A stretch of 64,000 nt of DNA from Chitinophagaceae bacterium (GCA_016721385.1 JADKIE010000001.1:676501-740500); one strand, 5' to 3'; positions 18,272 through 28,078 are shown, counted from the first letter of the stretch. Made by a program: numbers and translations. The notes: a model not told the origin generated them from the sequence alone.

Positions 18272-18673
18272 TTATGCAACTTCCTCCATATTGCCGTGAT
18301 TTATATGATTAAACTTATGGTTCCAGATTTCTTTAATGTTTCGTGCCTTTATTTTTATTAGCGTGGCATTTTTTCCTTCAAAATTTTCATCAACCGTATA
18401 GTCAAAAAGTGTGATCCAGTCACCAAAATGATTATCGGTAAGTGTTACTTTTTCATTTACATTAAGATGCGGTGGAAACGGCCTTCCATTGTAATTACCC
18501 TTATGAAAAAGAATATACTCCCAAAAATCATACATTTTTGGCAGGTGCTTTTCCCAATTTATTTGCATTACATTGTCAAAAACATTACCTAGTAATTCGT
18601 TGGTTTTTACTTTATCATAAAATTTATCTACCAATAACTTAATATCATCTTTATTTAAAATATCCGTTTTCAT
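18272..18673 (-). CDS. Group III truncated haemoglobin
   Basis: The 133-residue protein has the 2-over-2 truncated globin pattern of group III: DIKLLVDKFYDKVKTNELLGNVF, NWEKHLPKMYDFWEYILF and YNGRPFPPHLNVNEKVTLTDNHFGDWITLF. The last contains the proximal-side region; the shift from heme His to other residues in this class makes exact ligand naming unsafe. It starts 4 bp after the paaD stop, so it is the last gene of the paa run. A role in oxygen supply or NO protection for the oxygenases is inference. Confidence 0.88.
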   Translation of the reverse strand: MKTDILNKDDIKLLVDKFYDKVKTNELLGNVFDNVMQINWEKHLPKMYDFWEYILFHKGNYNGRPFPPHLNVNEKVTLTDNHFGDWITLFDYTVDENFEGKNATLIKIKARNIKEIWNHKFNHINHGNMEEVA

Positions 18674-18676
18674 TTT

Positions 18677-19174
18677 TTAATAACATTTAAAATATTCAAA
18701 GGGCTGTTGACAATTATTACAATACCACAATGCTTTGCAAGGTGTAGAGCCAAACTGGCTAGTACGTTTAGTATAGGTGCCACTGCAAAACGGGCAAGTA
18801 ATTTTTTTGTTGGAAAATAACACTTCTGTTTCGCTGTTTTGCTCAGGCGGAGCTATTCCATAATTTTTTAATTTTTCTTTTACATTATTGCTTAACCAAT
18901 CTGTTGTCCACGCCAGAGAATGTGTAATACTAATTTCTACTTTTTTTGCACCAATATTTGTTAACGTAGTAATTATATCTTCTTTAAAAACATGCATTGC
19001 CGGGCAACCGGAATAACTTGGAGTAATGATTACTTCAACATTATTATCTTTTACTGCCACATTTCGTACAATACCTAATTCAACAATACTTATTACCGGA
19101 ATATCCGGATCGGGAATTTGATTTAATACATCCCAAACTTTTTGTACCGTAATATCTGAAACTTCTTTTACCAT
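18677..19174 (-). CDS. paaD: 1,2-phenylacetyl-CoA epoxidase subunit PaaD
   Basis: About 165 residues from the Met at 19174 (MVKEVSDITVQKVWDVL); a longer in-frame start at 19216 is less likely because it would reach far into paaC. PaaD has an N-terminal MIP18/DUF59 domain (IPDPDIPVISIVELGIV, TPSYSGCPAMHVFKEDI) and a C-terminal zinc-ribbon-like segment (CPFC...CKALWYCNNC). It is thought to help build the metal site of the phenylacetyl-CoA epoxidase complex. The start overlaps the paaC stop. Frame intact. Confidence 0.92.
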   Translation of the reverse strand: MVKEVSDITVQKVWDVLNQIPDPDIPVISIVELGIVRNVAVKDNNVEVIITPSYSGCPAMHVFKEDIITTLTNIGAKKVEISITHSLAWTTDWLSNNVKEKLKNYGIAPPEQNSETEVLFSNKKITCPFCSGTYTKRTSQFGSTPCKALWYCNNCQQPFEYFKCY

Positions 19175-19928
19175 TTTGCTCCGGGATAAGCTCTTTGTAA
19201 ATATTGCATTTCGCAAAGCAAATGGCCTAAGTGCTCAGTATGTATTCCTTTAATGCCGCCGCTAATTGAATTTGTGTTTGATGTTATTTGCAAATTTGCT
19301 TCTTCCAAAATTTGCTTGATAAACATTAACCATTTTGGTTTAATATCTTTTGTATTTTCTATAACACCAATTGTAATTAATGCTTCGTCATTTTCGTCCA
19401 TTGCAAACATATCATCCACAAAAAGCCACAATTCGTTTAAAGCAAATTGAACTCTTTCTTTGCTCTCGTTTGTTCCATTACCTAAACGAATAACCCATTC
19501 GCTACTGTGCCTTAAATGATATTTTGCTTCTTTAAGCGCCTTTGCAGAAAGGCCTGCCAGTGTTCTGTCTACACTTTTTGAAAGAGATTCGTAAAGTAAT
19601 TTTGTATACGCCGAAAACAACATTTGTTTCATCATGGTAAATGCAAAATCTCCGTTAGGTTGTTCAACCATCAACGTATTTAAATATTCTCTTTCACTAC
19701 GTAAAAATGCCAACTCGTCGGCCGATGAGTTACTTTCAATTACGGCTGCTGCATAGTCATAAAAGCTTTCGGCCTGACCAAATAAATCGAGTGACATGTT
19801 TGTAATAGCCAAATCTTCTTCTAAGATCGGGCCTTTACTGCACCACTCTGCCAAGCGTTGTGCAAGTATCAAATTATTGTCTGCCAACCGCAAACAAAAA
19901 TTATATCGTGCATTTTTGTGTTCATCAT
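19168..19928 (-). CDS. paaC: 1,2-phenylacetyl-CoA epoxidase subunit PaaC (structural subunit)
   Basis: The core frame reads FCLRLADNNLILAQRLAEWCSKGPILEEDLAITNMSLDLFGQAE, the PaaC signature, and runs to GHLLCEMQYLQRAYPGAKW. PaaC is ferritin-like but metal-free and pairs with catalytic PaaA. The start is uncertain. The frame stays open to an ATG at 20001 inside paaB, which would add residues unlike PaaC. The natural ATG overlapping the paaB stop (19926-19928, MMNTKMH...) is one base out of frame, curable by one base near 19910. I chose that start and infer a small indel. Confidence 0.88.
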
Positions 19929-20221
19929 TACAAATTGGTTGTGCCTTTAGGCATTTTATAAAAATTAGGCGTACGATAAATTTTGTCATCGGCAGGGTCA
20001 AAAAATTCTGCCTCCTCTTCTGCTACTGTAGCAGCAATTGCATTTGTAGGCACAACCCATAGGCTTCTACCTTCACATCTTCTGGTATAAATATCTCTTG
20101 CATTTTGCAAAGCCATTTTTTTATCGGCGGCATGTATGCTGCCGGCATGTTCAAACGGCGAGCCGTTTTTAGCTTGTATAAAAACCTCCCATTGTTGAAA
20201 TTGTGTATTAGCGTTTTCCAT
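19928..20221 (-). CDS. paaB: 1,2-phenylacetyl-CoA epoxidase subunit PaaB
   Basis: The 97-residue protein has the PaaB text QQWEVFIQAKNGSPFEHAGSIHAADKKMALQNARDIYTRR and ends with FFDPADDKIYRTPNFYKMPKGTTNL. PaaB is a small bridging subunit that links PaaAC heterodimers in the epoxidase. It lies 20 bp after paaA and its stop overlaps the likely paaC start. Frame intact. Confidence 0.94.
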   Translation of the reverse strand: MENANTQFQQWEVFIQAKNGSPFEHAGSIHAADKKMALQNARDIYTRRCEGRSLWVVPTNAIAATVAEEEAEFFDPADDKIYRTPNFYKMPKGTTNL

Positions 20222-20241
20222 CTTCTTAAATTAAATATTTT

Positions 20242-21180
20242 TTATAATGCGGTTACAAATGTTTCGTTTTGGGCAAATGCAATTGCCGCATCTCTTACCC
20301 ACTGCCCTTTGTTATGATATTTTATATGATGTGCCATGCGTTTATGATTACATGGGCCATTGCCTTTTACAACATTCCAAAATTCATCCCAATTTATTGG
20401 ACCTATTTCCCAATTCATTGTTTCTTTATTATATTTTAATTTAGGATCGGGTACTGTTAGGCCAATATGATAAGCCTGTTCAACCGTTCTGTTAATAAAA
20501 CGTTGCCTTAGTTTATCATTGCTTTCTACTTTTATTTTCCATTGCATGGATTCTTTTGTATGCGGAGAATCGGCATCATGCGGCCCAAACATCATTAGCG
20601 ATGGCCACCACCAACAATTCATAGCATCTTGCGCCATTGCTTTTTGAGCATCATTCCCCGCCATCATTTTTGCCATTATTTCGTAGCCTTGGCGTTGATG
20701 AAATCCTTCTTCTTTGCAAATGCGTAGCATAGCTCTTGCATAAGGCCCATAAGAGCATTTGGCCAACATGGTTTGATTAACAATTGCAGCTCCATCTACC
20801 AACCAGCCAATTGCTCCCATATCGGCCCAGTTTAATGTTGGATAATTAAAAATGCTTGAGTATTTTGCTTTTCCTTGTTGAAGTTGTTCAATCATTTCGG
20901 CTCTGTCTACACCCAGGGTTTCGGCAGCCGAGTATAAGTATAAACCATGTCCGCCTTCGTCTTGAATTTTGGCCAGTAATATTTTTTTTGCTCTTAACGT
21001 TGGTGCTCTTAGTGCCCAATTTGCTTCCGGCTGCATTCCAATTACTTCGGAATGTGCATGTTGCGATATTTGGCGTAGCAAAGTTTTTCGGTATGCTTCC
21101 GGCATCCAATCTTTGGGTTCAATTTTTTCGCCTGCATTTATTCTGGCTTCAAACTGAATTAATCTTTGATCTTCATTCAT
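20242..21180 (-). CDS. paaA: 1,2-phenylacetyl-CoA epoxidase catalytic subunit PaaA
   Basis: The 312-residue protein is the di-iron oxygenase subunit that forms ring-1,2-epoxyphenylacetyl-CoA from phenylacetyl-CoA, O2 and NADPH-derived electrons. Ferritin-like helices with EXXH-type ligands are visible: KIQDEGGHGLYLYSAAETLG and RICKEEGFHQRQGYEIMAKM. WWWPSLMMFGPHDADSPH is strongly conserved in PaaA. The reductase PaaE is not in the window. It stands 19 bp after hppD in one run with hmgA. Frame intact. Confidence 0.95.
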   Translation of the reverse strand: MNEDQRLIQFEARINAGEKIEPKDWMPEAYRKTLLRQISQHAHSEVIGMQPEANWALRAPTLRAKKILLAKIQDEGGHGLYLYSAAETLGVDRAEMIEQLQQGKAKYSSIFNYPTLNWADMGAIGWLVDGAAIVNQTMLAKCSYGPYARAMLRICKEEGFHQRQGYEIMAKMMAGNDAQKAMAQDAMNCWWWPSLMMFGPHDADSPHTKESMQWKIKVESNDKLRQRFINRTVEQAYHIGLTVPDPKLKYNKETMNWEIGPINWDEFWNVVKGNGPCNHKRMAHHIKYHNKGQWVRDAAIAFAQNETFVTAL

Positions 21181-21199
21181 AATTAAAATGATTTGTTAT

Positions 21200-22359
21200 T
21201 TATAAAGTTCCTCTACGAGCCTGCTCTGCCTCAATACTTTCAAACAAGGCCTGAAAGTTTCCTTTACCAAAACTTTTTGCACCCTTTCGTTGTATTATTT
21301 CAAAAAATAGTGTAGGCCTGTCTTCTACCGGTTTTGTAAATATTTGCAGCAAATATCCTTCTTCGTCTCTATCTACCATAATACCCCATTTTTTAAGCTC
21401 TTCCATATCTTCTTCAATAATGCCTACTCTGTCTTTAACGGTATCGTAATAGGTGCCTGGCACATACAAAAATCCTACTCCTCTTTTTCGCATTTCCGAA
21501 ATGGTAAATACAATATCATCTGTAGCTACAGCAATATGCTGGCATCCTGCACCTTTGTAAAAATCAAGATACTCTTCTACCTGCGATTTCTTTTTTCCTA
21601 AAGCAGGTTCATTAATCGGGAACTTAATGTATCCATTTCCGTTAGTCATTACTTTACTCATCAATGCAGTGTACTCCGTAGAAATATCTTTATCATCAAA
21701 AGTAACTAAGTTAAAAAAGCCCATAACATCTGCATAAAAGTTCGACCATTTATTCATTGCACCTAATTCTACATTGCCAACCATGTGATCAATATATTTT
21801 AACCCTGTTGAAATGGGTTGGTATTCCGTTTGCAATTTTTCGTATCCGGGTAAAAAAACACCTTTGTAATTTTTACGTTCTATAAAAATATGCACAGTAT
21901 CGCCATAAGTATGTATTCCAGAACGGCGTATAATGCCATCTTTATCTTCTATTGTTTCTGGCTGTAAATAAGGCTTAGCACCTCTAGAAACGGTTTGTTC
22001 AAACGCATCGTATGCATCGTTAACCCAAAGTGCAATTACTTTTACTCCATCACCATGTTTTATTAAATGTTGCGATATTTCACTTTCGGGGTTAAAAGGT
22101 GTTGTAAGTATCAACCTTATTTTCCCTTGCTGCAATACATAGGAAACTCTGTCTTTAAGCCCGGTTTCTAACCCTGCATAAGCAAGATCTTGAAAACCAA
22201 AAGCAGTTTTATAATAATGTGCAGATTGTTTGGCGTTGCCAACGTAAAGTTCGACATAATCGGTTCCGTTAATGGGTAAAAAATCTTTGGCATCCTGAAA
22301 TATTTTTTTGTTTCGGAATACTCAAAATTTTTAACTGTTGTTAAATCTGGTGTGTTCAT
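21200..22359 (-). CDS. hppD: 4-hydroxyphenylpyruvate dioxygenase, one frameshift
   Basis: About 386 residues when joined. This Fe(II) enzyme converts 4-hydroxyphenylpyruvate to homogentisate in tyrosine breakdown. The C-terminal half carries the two-barrel VOC fold with iron ligands in IDHMVGNV, CQHIAVATDDI and TLFFEIIQRKG. The N-terminus is split: after EYSETKK the frame is lost because the T-run at 22303-22309 (A-run in the gene) is one base short. Restoring it gives IFQDAKDFLPINGTDYVELYVGNAKQ. It lies between hmgA (21 bp) and paaA (19 bp). Confidence 0.93.
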
Positions 22360-22380
22360 TGCAATTGTTTTTAATAATAT

Positions 22381-23544
22381 TTACAAATCATACTGCCACG
22401 ATTTGTAGTAATCTTTAATTTCGATATTTACAGCTTCTTTCGTAATTTTTACAGGATTAAAAGGATCAATCATTACTGCTAACTCATTGGTTTCTTTTTT
22501 TCCGATACTTCTTTCAATTGCCCCGGGATGTGGCCCATGTGGGATACCTCCTGTGTGTAAGGTTATTTGTCCTTGTTTAATATTATTACGACTCATAAAG
22601 TCCCCATCTACATAATACAAAAGTTCATCTGCATCAATATTGCTATGATGATATGGTGCAGGAATAGCCTGCGGATGATAATCGTAGAGGCGTGGCACAA
22701 ATGAACAAATCACAAAATTATTTCCCTGAAAATGTTGATGTATTGGTGGTGGCATGTGAATGCGACCGGTAATAGGTTCAAAATTGTGGATAGACATTGC
22801 ATAAGGATAACAACAGCCATCGTACCCAACCAAATCGAAAGGATGTGTTTGGTAAATGTAGGGATATATTAAGCCTCGTTTTTTTATATTGATTAAAAAT
22901 TCTCCCTGCTCATCATGTGTTTCCATATCATATGGGAGTTTAAAATCTCTTTCACAAAATGGAGAGTTTTCCATAAACTGCCCGTATTTATTTCGGTACC
23001 TGTCCGGTGTTTCAATTGGGCTAAACGATTCAACAAAAAGAATTTTATTATCTTCTGTTGCAAATTCTATTTGATAGGTTGTACCTCTTGGTACAATAAT
23101 ATAATCGCCATATTCAAAATCAATTTTGCCATACATGCTTTTAAACACACCACTTCCTTTATGTATAAAAAGCATTTCATCGGCATCGGCATTTTTAAAA
23201 AAATAATCTTTAAAACTTTTTTTAGGGGCTGCTACACCAATATGTAAATCATTGTTTACAAACAATACTTTTCTGCTTTTAATATAATCCTCTTCGGGAG
23301 CTGCATCAAAAGTTAAGTAACTCCGGTTTTGCAAATTATCTTCAACTGCAACCTCTGGCCGTACACTATAGCTATTGCCATGCTCTTTTACAATTGTAGG
23401 CGGATACAGATGATACACAATGGATGAAAGGCCCGAAAATCCTTCAGTACCAAAAAGTTCTTCGTGATATAATTTACCCGAAGGCTGCCGAAAAACGACA
23501 TGACGTTTGGATGGAATTTTACCTACCTGACGATATATTGGCAT
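22381..23544 (-). CDS. hmgA: Homogentisate 1,2-dioxygenase
   Basis: The 387-residue cupin enzyme opens the homogentisate ring to maleylacetoacetate. Iron-site and family text includes HNFEPITGRIHMPPPIHQHFQGNNFVICSFVPR and LHTGGIPHGPHPGAIE. The start MPIYRQVGKIPSKRHVVFRQ is normal. It sits directly upstream of hppD, so the two steps that turn 4-hydroxyphenylpyruvate into maleylacetoacetate are cotranscribed. Maleylacetoacetate isomerase and fumarylacetoacetase are not in the window. Frame intact. Confidence 0.95.
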   Translation of the reverse strand: MPIYRQVGKIPSKRHVVFRQPSGKLYHEELFGTEGFSGLSSIVYHLYPPTIVKEHGNSYSVRPEVAVEDNLQNRSYLTFDAAPEEDYIKSRKVLFVNNDLHIGVAAPKKSFKDYFFKNADADEMLFIHKGSGVFKSMYGKIDFEYGDYIIVPRGTTYQIEFATEDNKILFVESFSPIETPDRYRNKYGQFMENSPFCERDFKLPYDMETHDEQGEFLINIKKRGLIYPYIYQTHPFDLVGYDGCCYPYAMSIHNFEPITGRIHMPPPIHQHFQGNNFVICSFVPRLYDYHPQAIPAPYHHSNIDADELLYYVDGDFMSRNNIKQGQITLHTGGIPHGPHPGAIERSIGKKETNELAVMIDPFNPVKITKEAVNIEIKDYYKSWQYDL

Positions 23545-23559
23545 AATTTTTTTTTTAAT

Positions 23560-24971
23560 TTATAACATTGTTGTTGGGCACACATATTCCGACACAGGCA
23601 CTTTAGCATTTTTAATTTCTGCAAAGCCGCCGGATACATCTTCAAAATTGCTCCAGCCTTTTTGTTTTAGGATAGAGGCCGCTATCATACTACGATAACC
23701 GCCTGCACAATACATTACAAAAGGCTTATCTTTTGGAAATTGAGCAAGATGTTGATTAATTTGATTTAGTGGAATATTTATTGCATTAATTACATGTTCT
23801 GAGTCAAATTCGCTTTTCTTTCTTACATCAAATATTAAGGGATGATTAGTATATTTTTCTGCAAACTCACTAACAGAAATACGTTGCAGTGTATCAATAG
23901 GCTTATTAGCATTTTCCATGCTTCAAATCCTCCTTTTAAATAACCAATTGTAAAATCGTATCCTACTCTCGATAATCGTGTAATAGCTTCCACTTCTTTT
24001 CCTTCATCTGCCACCAACAAAATTTGTTGCTTTAAATCGGTAATCATTTCGCCTGCCCATTGTGCAAAGCTACCCTGCAAACCAATATTCATACTATTTG
24101 GAATAAATCCTTTTGCAAATTCATTTGCATTACGGGTATCTAAAATAAGTGCATTGGTTTCTGTTGCCAAAATTTCAAACTCTTCCACACTTAATGGTTT
24201 ATTTCCTCTTTCCATTACCTTATCTAAACTATCGTACCCTTTAATGTTCATTAATACATTTCCCGGGAAATAACCCGGAGGCGCTGTTAAGCCGGTTAAG
24301 ATGGCTTTAATAAATTCTTCTTTAGTAAGATTGGGGTTTAAGGCATAGTTAACCTGTTTTTGATGCCCCAAAGTATCTGTAGTTTCTTTACTCATGTTTT
24401 TACCACATGCGCTACCTGCTCCATGATTAGGATATACAATTAAATCATCGCTCAAAGGCATTATTTTGTTACGCAATGATTCGTACAAATGGCCGGCTAA
24501 TTTTTCTTCGGTTAGCTCTGCAATTACATGTTGTGCTAAATCCGGCCGTCCAACATCACCAATAAACAATGTATCACCGGAAATTATGCCGTGTTCATTT
24601 CCGTTTTCATCTATTAATAAATACGTAGTGCTTTCCATTGTATGACCGGGAGTATGTATGGCTTTTATGGAGTAGTTGCCAATTTTAAATATTTGCCCAT
24701 CGGTTGCTACTATAGCATCAAATCCCGGTTTGGCGGTAGGCCCGTATACAATTTGTGCCCCTGTTTTTTTGGCTAAATCCAAGTGGCCGCTCACAAAATC
24801 GGCATGAAAATGTGTTTCAAAAACGTATTTTATTTGAGCATTATCTTTTGCCGCTCTGGTAATGTATGGCTCTACTTCCCTTAGCGGATCAAAAATTGCG
24901 GCTTCGCCATTATTTTCTACATAATATGCAGCATGTGCTAAGCATCCTGTATAAATTTGTTCAATTTTCAT
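23560..24971 (-). CDS. CstB-like persulfide dioxygenase-sulfurtransferase (MBL fold + two rhodanese domains), one frameshift
   Basis: About 470 residues when joined. Residues 1-250 are a metallo-beta-lactamase domain with ETHFHADFVSGH (HxHxD followed by Phe, suiting a single-iron persulfide dioxygenase), THTPGHTMESTTYLL, SGDTLFIGDVGRPDL and YPNHGAGSACG. Next is a rhodanese-like domain whose active loop reads LVADEGKEVE, with no Cys. The last domain has the active loop MYCAGGYRS. This active-dead-active order is that of CstB. The frame breaks at EAWKM: one A is missing in the run at about 23916-23919. It lies 15 bp upstream of hmgA. Confidence 0.85.
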
Positions 24972-24990
24972 ATTGCTAAATTTTAGTAAC

Positions 24991-24998
24991 CAAAATTA
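24991..24998 (-). promoter_or_regulatory. Candidate -7 box upstream of the CstB-like gene (TAATTTTG)
   Basis: A perfect TAnnTTTG match on the minus strand, 19 bp before the ATG at 24971. It would drive the catabolic run from here to the truncated haemoglobin. The -33 element is not convincing. Confidence 0.4.
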
Positions 24999-25036
24999 AT
25001 ATATTAATACCTTTTTATCTTTTTTATTTGAAAAAT

Positions 25037-25465
25037 TTATTTTAAAAAATAGTGCTTGGAATCCAGCTTTTCGTTAAACTCTGCAATTGTATTATTTTCA
25101 ATCATTTGAATCAAATTTTTTCGTATTTCCTTAAATTGGTTATGTGCAGGGCAAGGTTTTTTTTCGGAGCAAAGTTTTAACCCCAGTACACAATCGTCGT
25201 AAATAACATTTCCGTCAATTGCTTTTACAATATCGGCCAATGTAGTTTTAGCATCTTGCTTACCCAAATAAAACCCTCCATTAGGCCCTTTTATGGATTT
25301 TACCAGTTTTTTTTTGCTTAAGGTTTGCATTATTTTGGCAATAAAGTGTTGTGGCGTATTTGTACCAATGGCAATTTCTTTTATACCAACTCTGGCTTCG
25401 TCTTTAGATTTTTGCGAAATAAAAATCATTGCTCTTATAGCATATTCGCATGATTTTGAAAACAT
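25037..25465 (-). CDS. Rrf2 family Fe-S transcriptional regulator
   Basis: The 142-residue protein has an N-terminal winged helix (SKSCEYAIRAMIFIS, IAKIMQTLSKKKLVKSIKGPNGGFYL) and a cluster-binding region with Cys 92, 99 and 105 (C-x6-C-x5-C, in DDCVLGLKLCSEKKPCP). This is close to the IscR/NsrR arrangement, so it likely senses Fe-S status, NO or reactive sulfur. It is 65 bp upstream of the CstB-like gene on the same strand and is the natural candidate regulator of that gene and perhaps of the whole aromatic run. Frame intact. Confidence 0.9.
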   Translation of the reverse strand: MFSKSCEYAIRAMIFISQKSKDEARVGIKEIAIGTNTPQHFIAKIMQTLSKKKLVKSIKGPNGGFYLGKQDAKTTLADIVKAIDGNVIYDDCVLGLKLCSEKKPCPAHNQFKEIRKNLIQMIENNTIAEFNEKLDSKHYFLK

Positions 25466-25495
25466 AATAATAATTAGATGCTAAAAATACAAAAA

Positions 25496-26261
25496 TTAAG
25501 ATAAAAAGATATTATTAGCGTTTTTTGTAGTCATTTCTGCTACTTCTTCAATGGTACAATTTTTAATTTGAGCTACTTTTTCAATAATATATTTTAGGTA
25601 GCTGCTCTCGTTTCGTTTTCCCCTAAATGGCACTGGTGTTAAATAAGGGGCATCTGTTTCTAATACAATATGTTGCAAATCAATTTTCGCTAAAACCTCT
25701 GCCAACCCGGCATTTTTATAAGTAACAACACCTCCAATGCCTAAATAAAAGCCTGCTTTTATTATTTCCTTAGCACTTTCGTAACTACCACTAAAGCAAT
25801 GAAAAATTCCATTTATTCCTTTAGGTACAAATTCTTTTACAACATTAATGGTTTCCTGCATAGCATTACGGGTATGTATTACAATGGGTAATTTATATTG
25901 CAGTGCTAATTCAATTTGAATATTAAATGCTTGGTACTGTTCTTTTGTAAACGTTTTATCCCAGTAAAAATCTAACCCAATTTCGCCAACGGCTGCAAAA
26001 CGTCGTTTACTTAACCACTCATCTGCAATTTTCAATTCATCTTTATAATTTGAACTTACGCTGCATGGATGCAAACCCATCATGGCAAAACATTTTTCGG
26101 GGTATTTATTTTCTACGTTAATCATCGCATCATGTGTAGTGCTGTCAATTGCAGGCAAATAAAATTTAGTAACCCCTTCATCTTCTGCTCTTTTAATACC
26201 AGCCTCAATGTCATCAAGTAACTCCGTTGAGTATAAGTGGCAATGTGTCAACAATATTCAT
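25496..26261 (-). CDS. TatD family metal-dependent hydrolase (DNase)
   Basis: About 253 residues. Metal-site motifs are THCH at the start, AVGEIGLDFYW, IVIHTRNA, GIFHCFSGS and VLETDAPYLTPVPFRGKRNES. TatD enzymes are 3'-5' exonucleases or deoxyribonucleases in DNA repair and turnover. The start is uncertain: the continuous frame would begin with TTG at 26254. A normal-looking ATG at 26259-26261 (MNIVDT...) is out of frame by a small indel before HCH. I give the outer limit. Frame otherwise intact. Confidence 0.88.
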
Positions 26262-26361
26262 ATGTTGCAAAAATGAATAAAAAATTTAACATCACTTTAA
26301 ACTATTATTTGCAATGTCAGTCAACCCTTAGTATTTATTCACCTTTATTAAAATAATTTTT

Positions 26362-27258
26362 ATGAAACAAACATTCAACTTTTCCAAAGGGTTAGCATTT
26401 ACTGCCCTTTTTGGATTGCTGGTTTTTACCAGTTGCAAAAAAGAAAGCAATGAAACATTAACACCCATTGCTCCAACTGATGTGGAGGCAACTGTGGAAG
26501 CATCCCGACAAGATGCCGAAGCAGAAGAACAATTTGATGATGTATTTAACATTACAGGGAGTATTAACGCACAGGATGCCGGCGAAGATTTAGGCTTTGG
26601 TGTAAATGTATCTGGCTTGGACGATTTAGGTGCCAGAACCGACTCTGCTCATCGTTGTTATAGGGTTACCGTTGTACCTAATATTCCAGGAGTATTTCCC
26701 AAAACCGTTACTGTTGATTTTGGCGATGGCTGTTTGGGTAGAGATGGGAAATATAGAAAAGGTAAAATCGTATCTATATATACCAACAGAATGCTGGTAC
26801 CTGGTGCTAAAGTTTCTACTACTTTTCTAAACTATTTTGTAGATAGCTTTAAAATTGAAGGAACTCATATTACGGAAAATACCAGTACATCAAATATGCA
26901 GGGCTGGAAAATAACTGTTTTGGAAGGTAAAATAATTAATACCAATACTGCTAAATGGAAGAAGTGGAATAGTACCAAAAATGTTTTACAAATTGAGGGT
27001 AACGGAACACCCCATTTCCCCTTAGATGATATATATAAAATAACAGGAGGTGCAAGAGGTTCAAATTCAATGGGTCATACATGGGCATCCATCGTTATTG
27101 AACCATTAATTAAGAAATTTACCTGCCGTTGGATAGTAAAAGGTACTGTAAATTTAGCAAGAGATGGCCGCCAAGCTCTTTTAGATTACGGTAATGGCAG
27201 TTGCGATAACCAAGCCATTTTGTATATTAATGGAGTTGGGTATCCAATAAATTTATAA
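26362..27258 (+). CDS. Hypothetical lipoprotein with acidic N-terminal region
   Basis: The 298-residue protein has a signal with lipobox LLVFTSC near residue 25, a Lys/Ser spacer, an acidic stretch (EASRQDAEAEEQFDD), and a beta-rich body. The text PKTVTVDFGDGCLGRDGKYRKGKIVS and a C-terminal LDYGNGSCDNQAILYINGV recall a family of Bacteroidota surface lipoproteins of unknown function. A clear terminator follows. It stands alone between tatD (divergent) and the deacetylase (convergent). Function not recognised. Confidence 0.75.
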   Translation: MKQTFNFSKGLAFTALFGLLVFTSCKKESNETLTPIAPTDVEATVEASRQDAEAEEQFDDVFNITGSINAQDAGEDLGFGVNVSGLDDLGARTDSAHRCYRVTVVPNIPGVFPKTVTVDFGDGCLGRDGKYRKGKIVSIYTNRMLVPGAKVSTTFLNYFVDSFKIEGTHITENTSTSNMQGWKITVLEGKIINTNTAKWKKWNSTKNVLQIEGNGTPHFPLDDIYKITGGARGSNSMGHTWASIVIEPLIKKFTCRWIVKGTVNLARDGRQALLDYGNGSCDNQAILYINGVGYPINL

Positions 27259-27331
27259 TTATAAAAAAAATTTGTTTTTCAAAAAAGTCGCATTAACTTA
27301 GCAAAGTTTTCATAGGGTACGGATTAAAAAC

Positions 27332-27365
27332 GGGCCAGAGTTTCTACTCAGGCCCTATTTTTTTG
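27332..27365. terminator. Hairpin terminator between lipoprotein and deacetylase genes
   Basis: Stem gggccagag / ctcaggccc (one A-A mismatch) with a 6-nt loop, followed by a T-rich run. It ends the 26362-27258 gene and lies just past the convergent deacetylase stop. Confidence 0.75.
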
Positions 27366-27386
27366 CTCCAAACGTCCAACCGTAGT

Positions 27387-28078
27387 TTACAGTTCTATTT
27401 TCTTGAATACATAATTATTTGCCGAGGCATATTCTAGTAATTTTGGAAATGCGTATTTCATCCTCTCCAATGCCTTTTCACTATCGTGAAATACAACTAT
27501 TGCTCCGGGATAAACTTGATTTTTATTTGATTAAAACACTTTTGTGGCGATAAAGATTGCTCCCAATCGCCTGCTAAAACGTTCCACATTATAATAGTGT
27601 ATGTTGAGTCGTTAGTGGTAAGTAATTGAATTTGTTGTTTTGTTATTCTGCCGTAGGGCGGACGAAATAAATTGGAGTTTATATATTGTTTTGCCTCTTT
27701 AACGTCATTTAAATCGGCTTGTGCATCTGTTTTCCATCCATTGATGTGATGCATGGTGTGGTTGCCTATTGCATGACCATCGTCCGCTATTTGTTGAAGC
27801 ACATTCGGGTATTTTTTTGCATTATCGCCAATTAAAAAAAAGGTTGCTTTAGCATTATATTTTTTTAGTTGGGCCAATACAAATGGCGTAATTGTTGGGT
27901 GTGGCCCGTCGTCAAAAGTGATGTATAAATTCTTTTCATTAGTTTTAATATCCCACATACAGTTGGGATATAATTTTTTGAACCACCAAGGCGTTTTTAC
28001 AAAGTATAAATCTCTCTTTAAAAAATTAAAGATGGACTTTGTTTTTTTTTTCCAAAAATGAGGTGCTACAAATGTCAT
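27387..28078 (-). CDS. Polysaccharide deacetylase family protein (NodB domain), one frameshift
   Basis: About 230 residues when joined. NodB motifs are clear: LYITFDDGPHP (catalytic base and metal Asp), HAIGNHTMHH (metal HxxxH), FRPPYGRIT, and VLAGDWEQS with the later-motif Asp/Trp. The frame ends early after IKIKFIPEQ. Restoring one base in the T-run at 27520-27524 gives QVYPGAIVVFHDSEKALERM and an end at 27387-27389, with the expected HDS motif. It would remove N-acetyl groups from chitin, peptidoglycan or exopolysaccharide; the substrate cannot be read from sequence. No obvious signal peptide. Confidence 0.87.

Noticed and set aside
18272..18673. Truncated haemoglobin as a part of the U32-ferredoxin-queD run
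   Set aside because: It is 4 bp from paaD but 75 bp from the U32 gene, so it belongs with paa.
20856..21182. Plus-strand open frame of 108 codons
   Set aside because: Antisense to paaA, which is beyond doubt.
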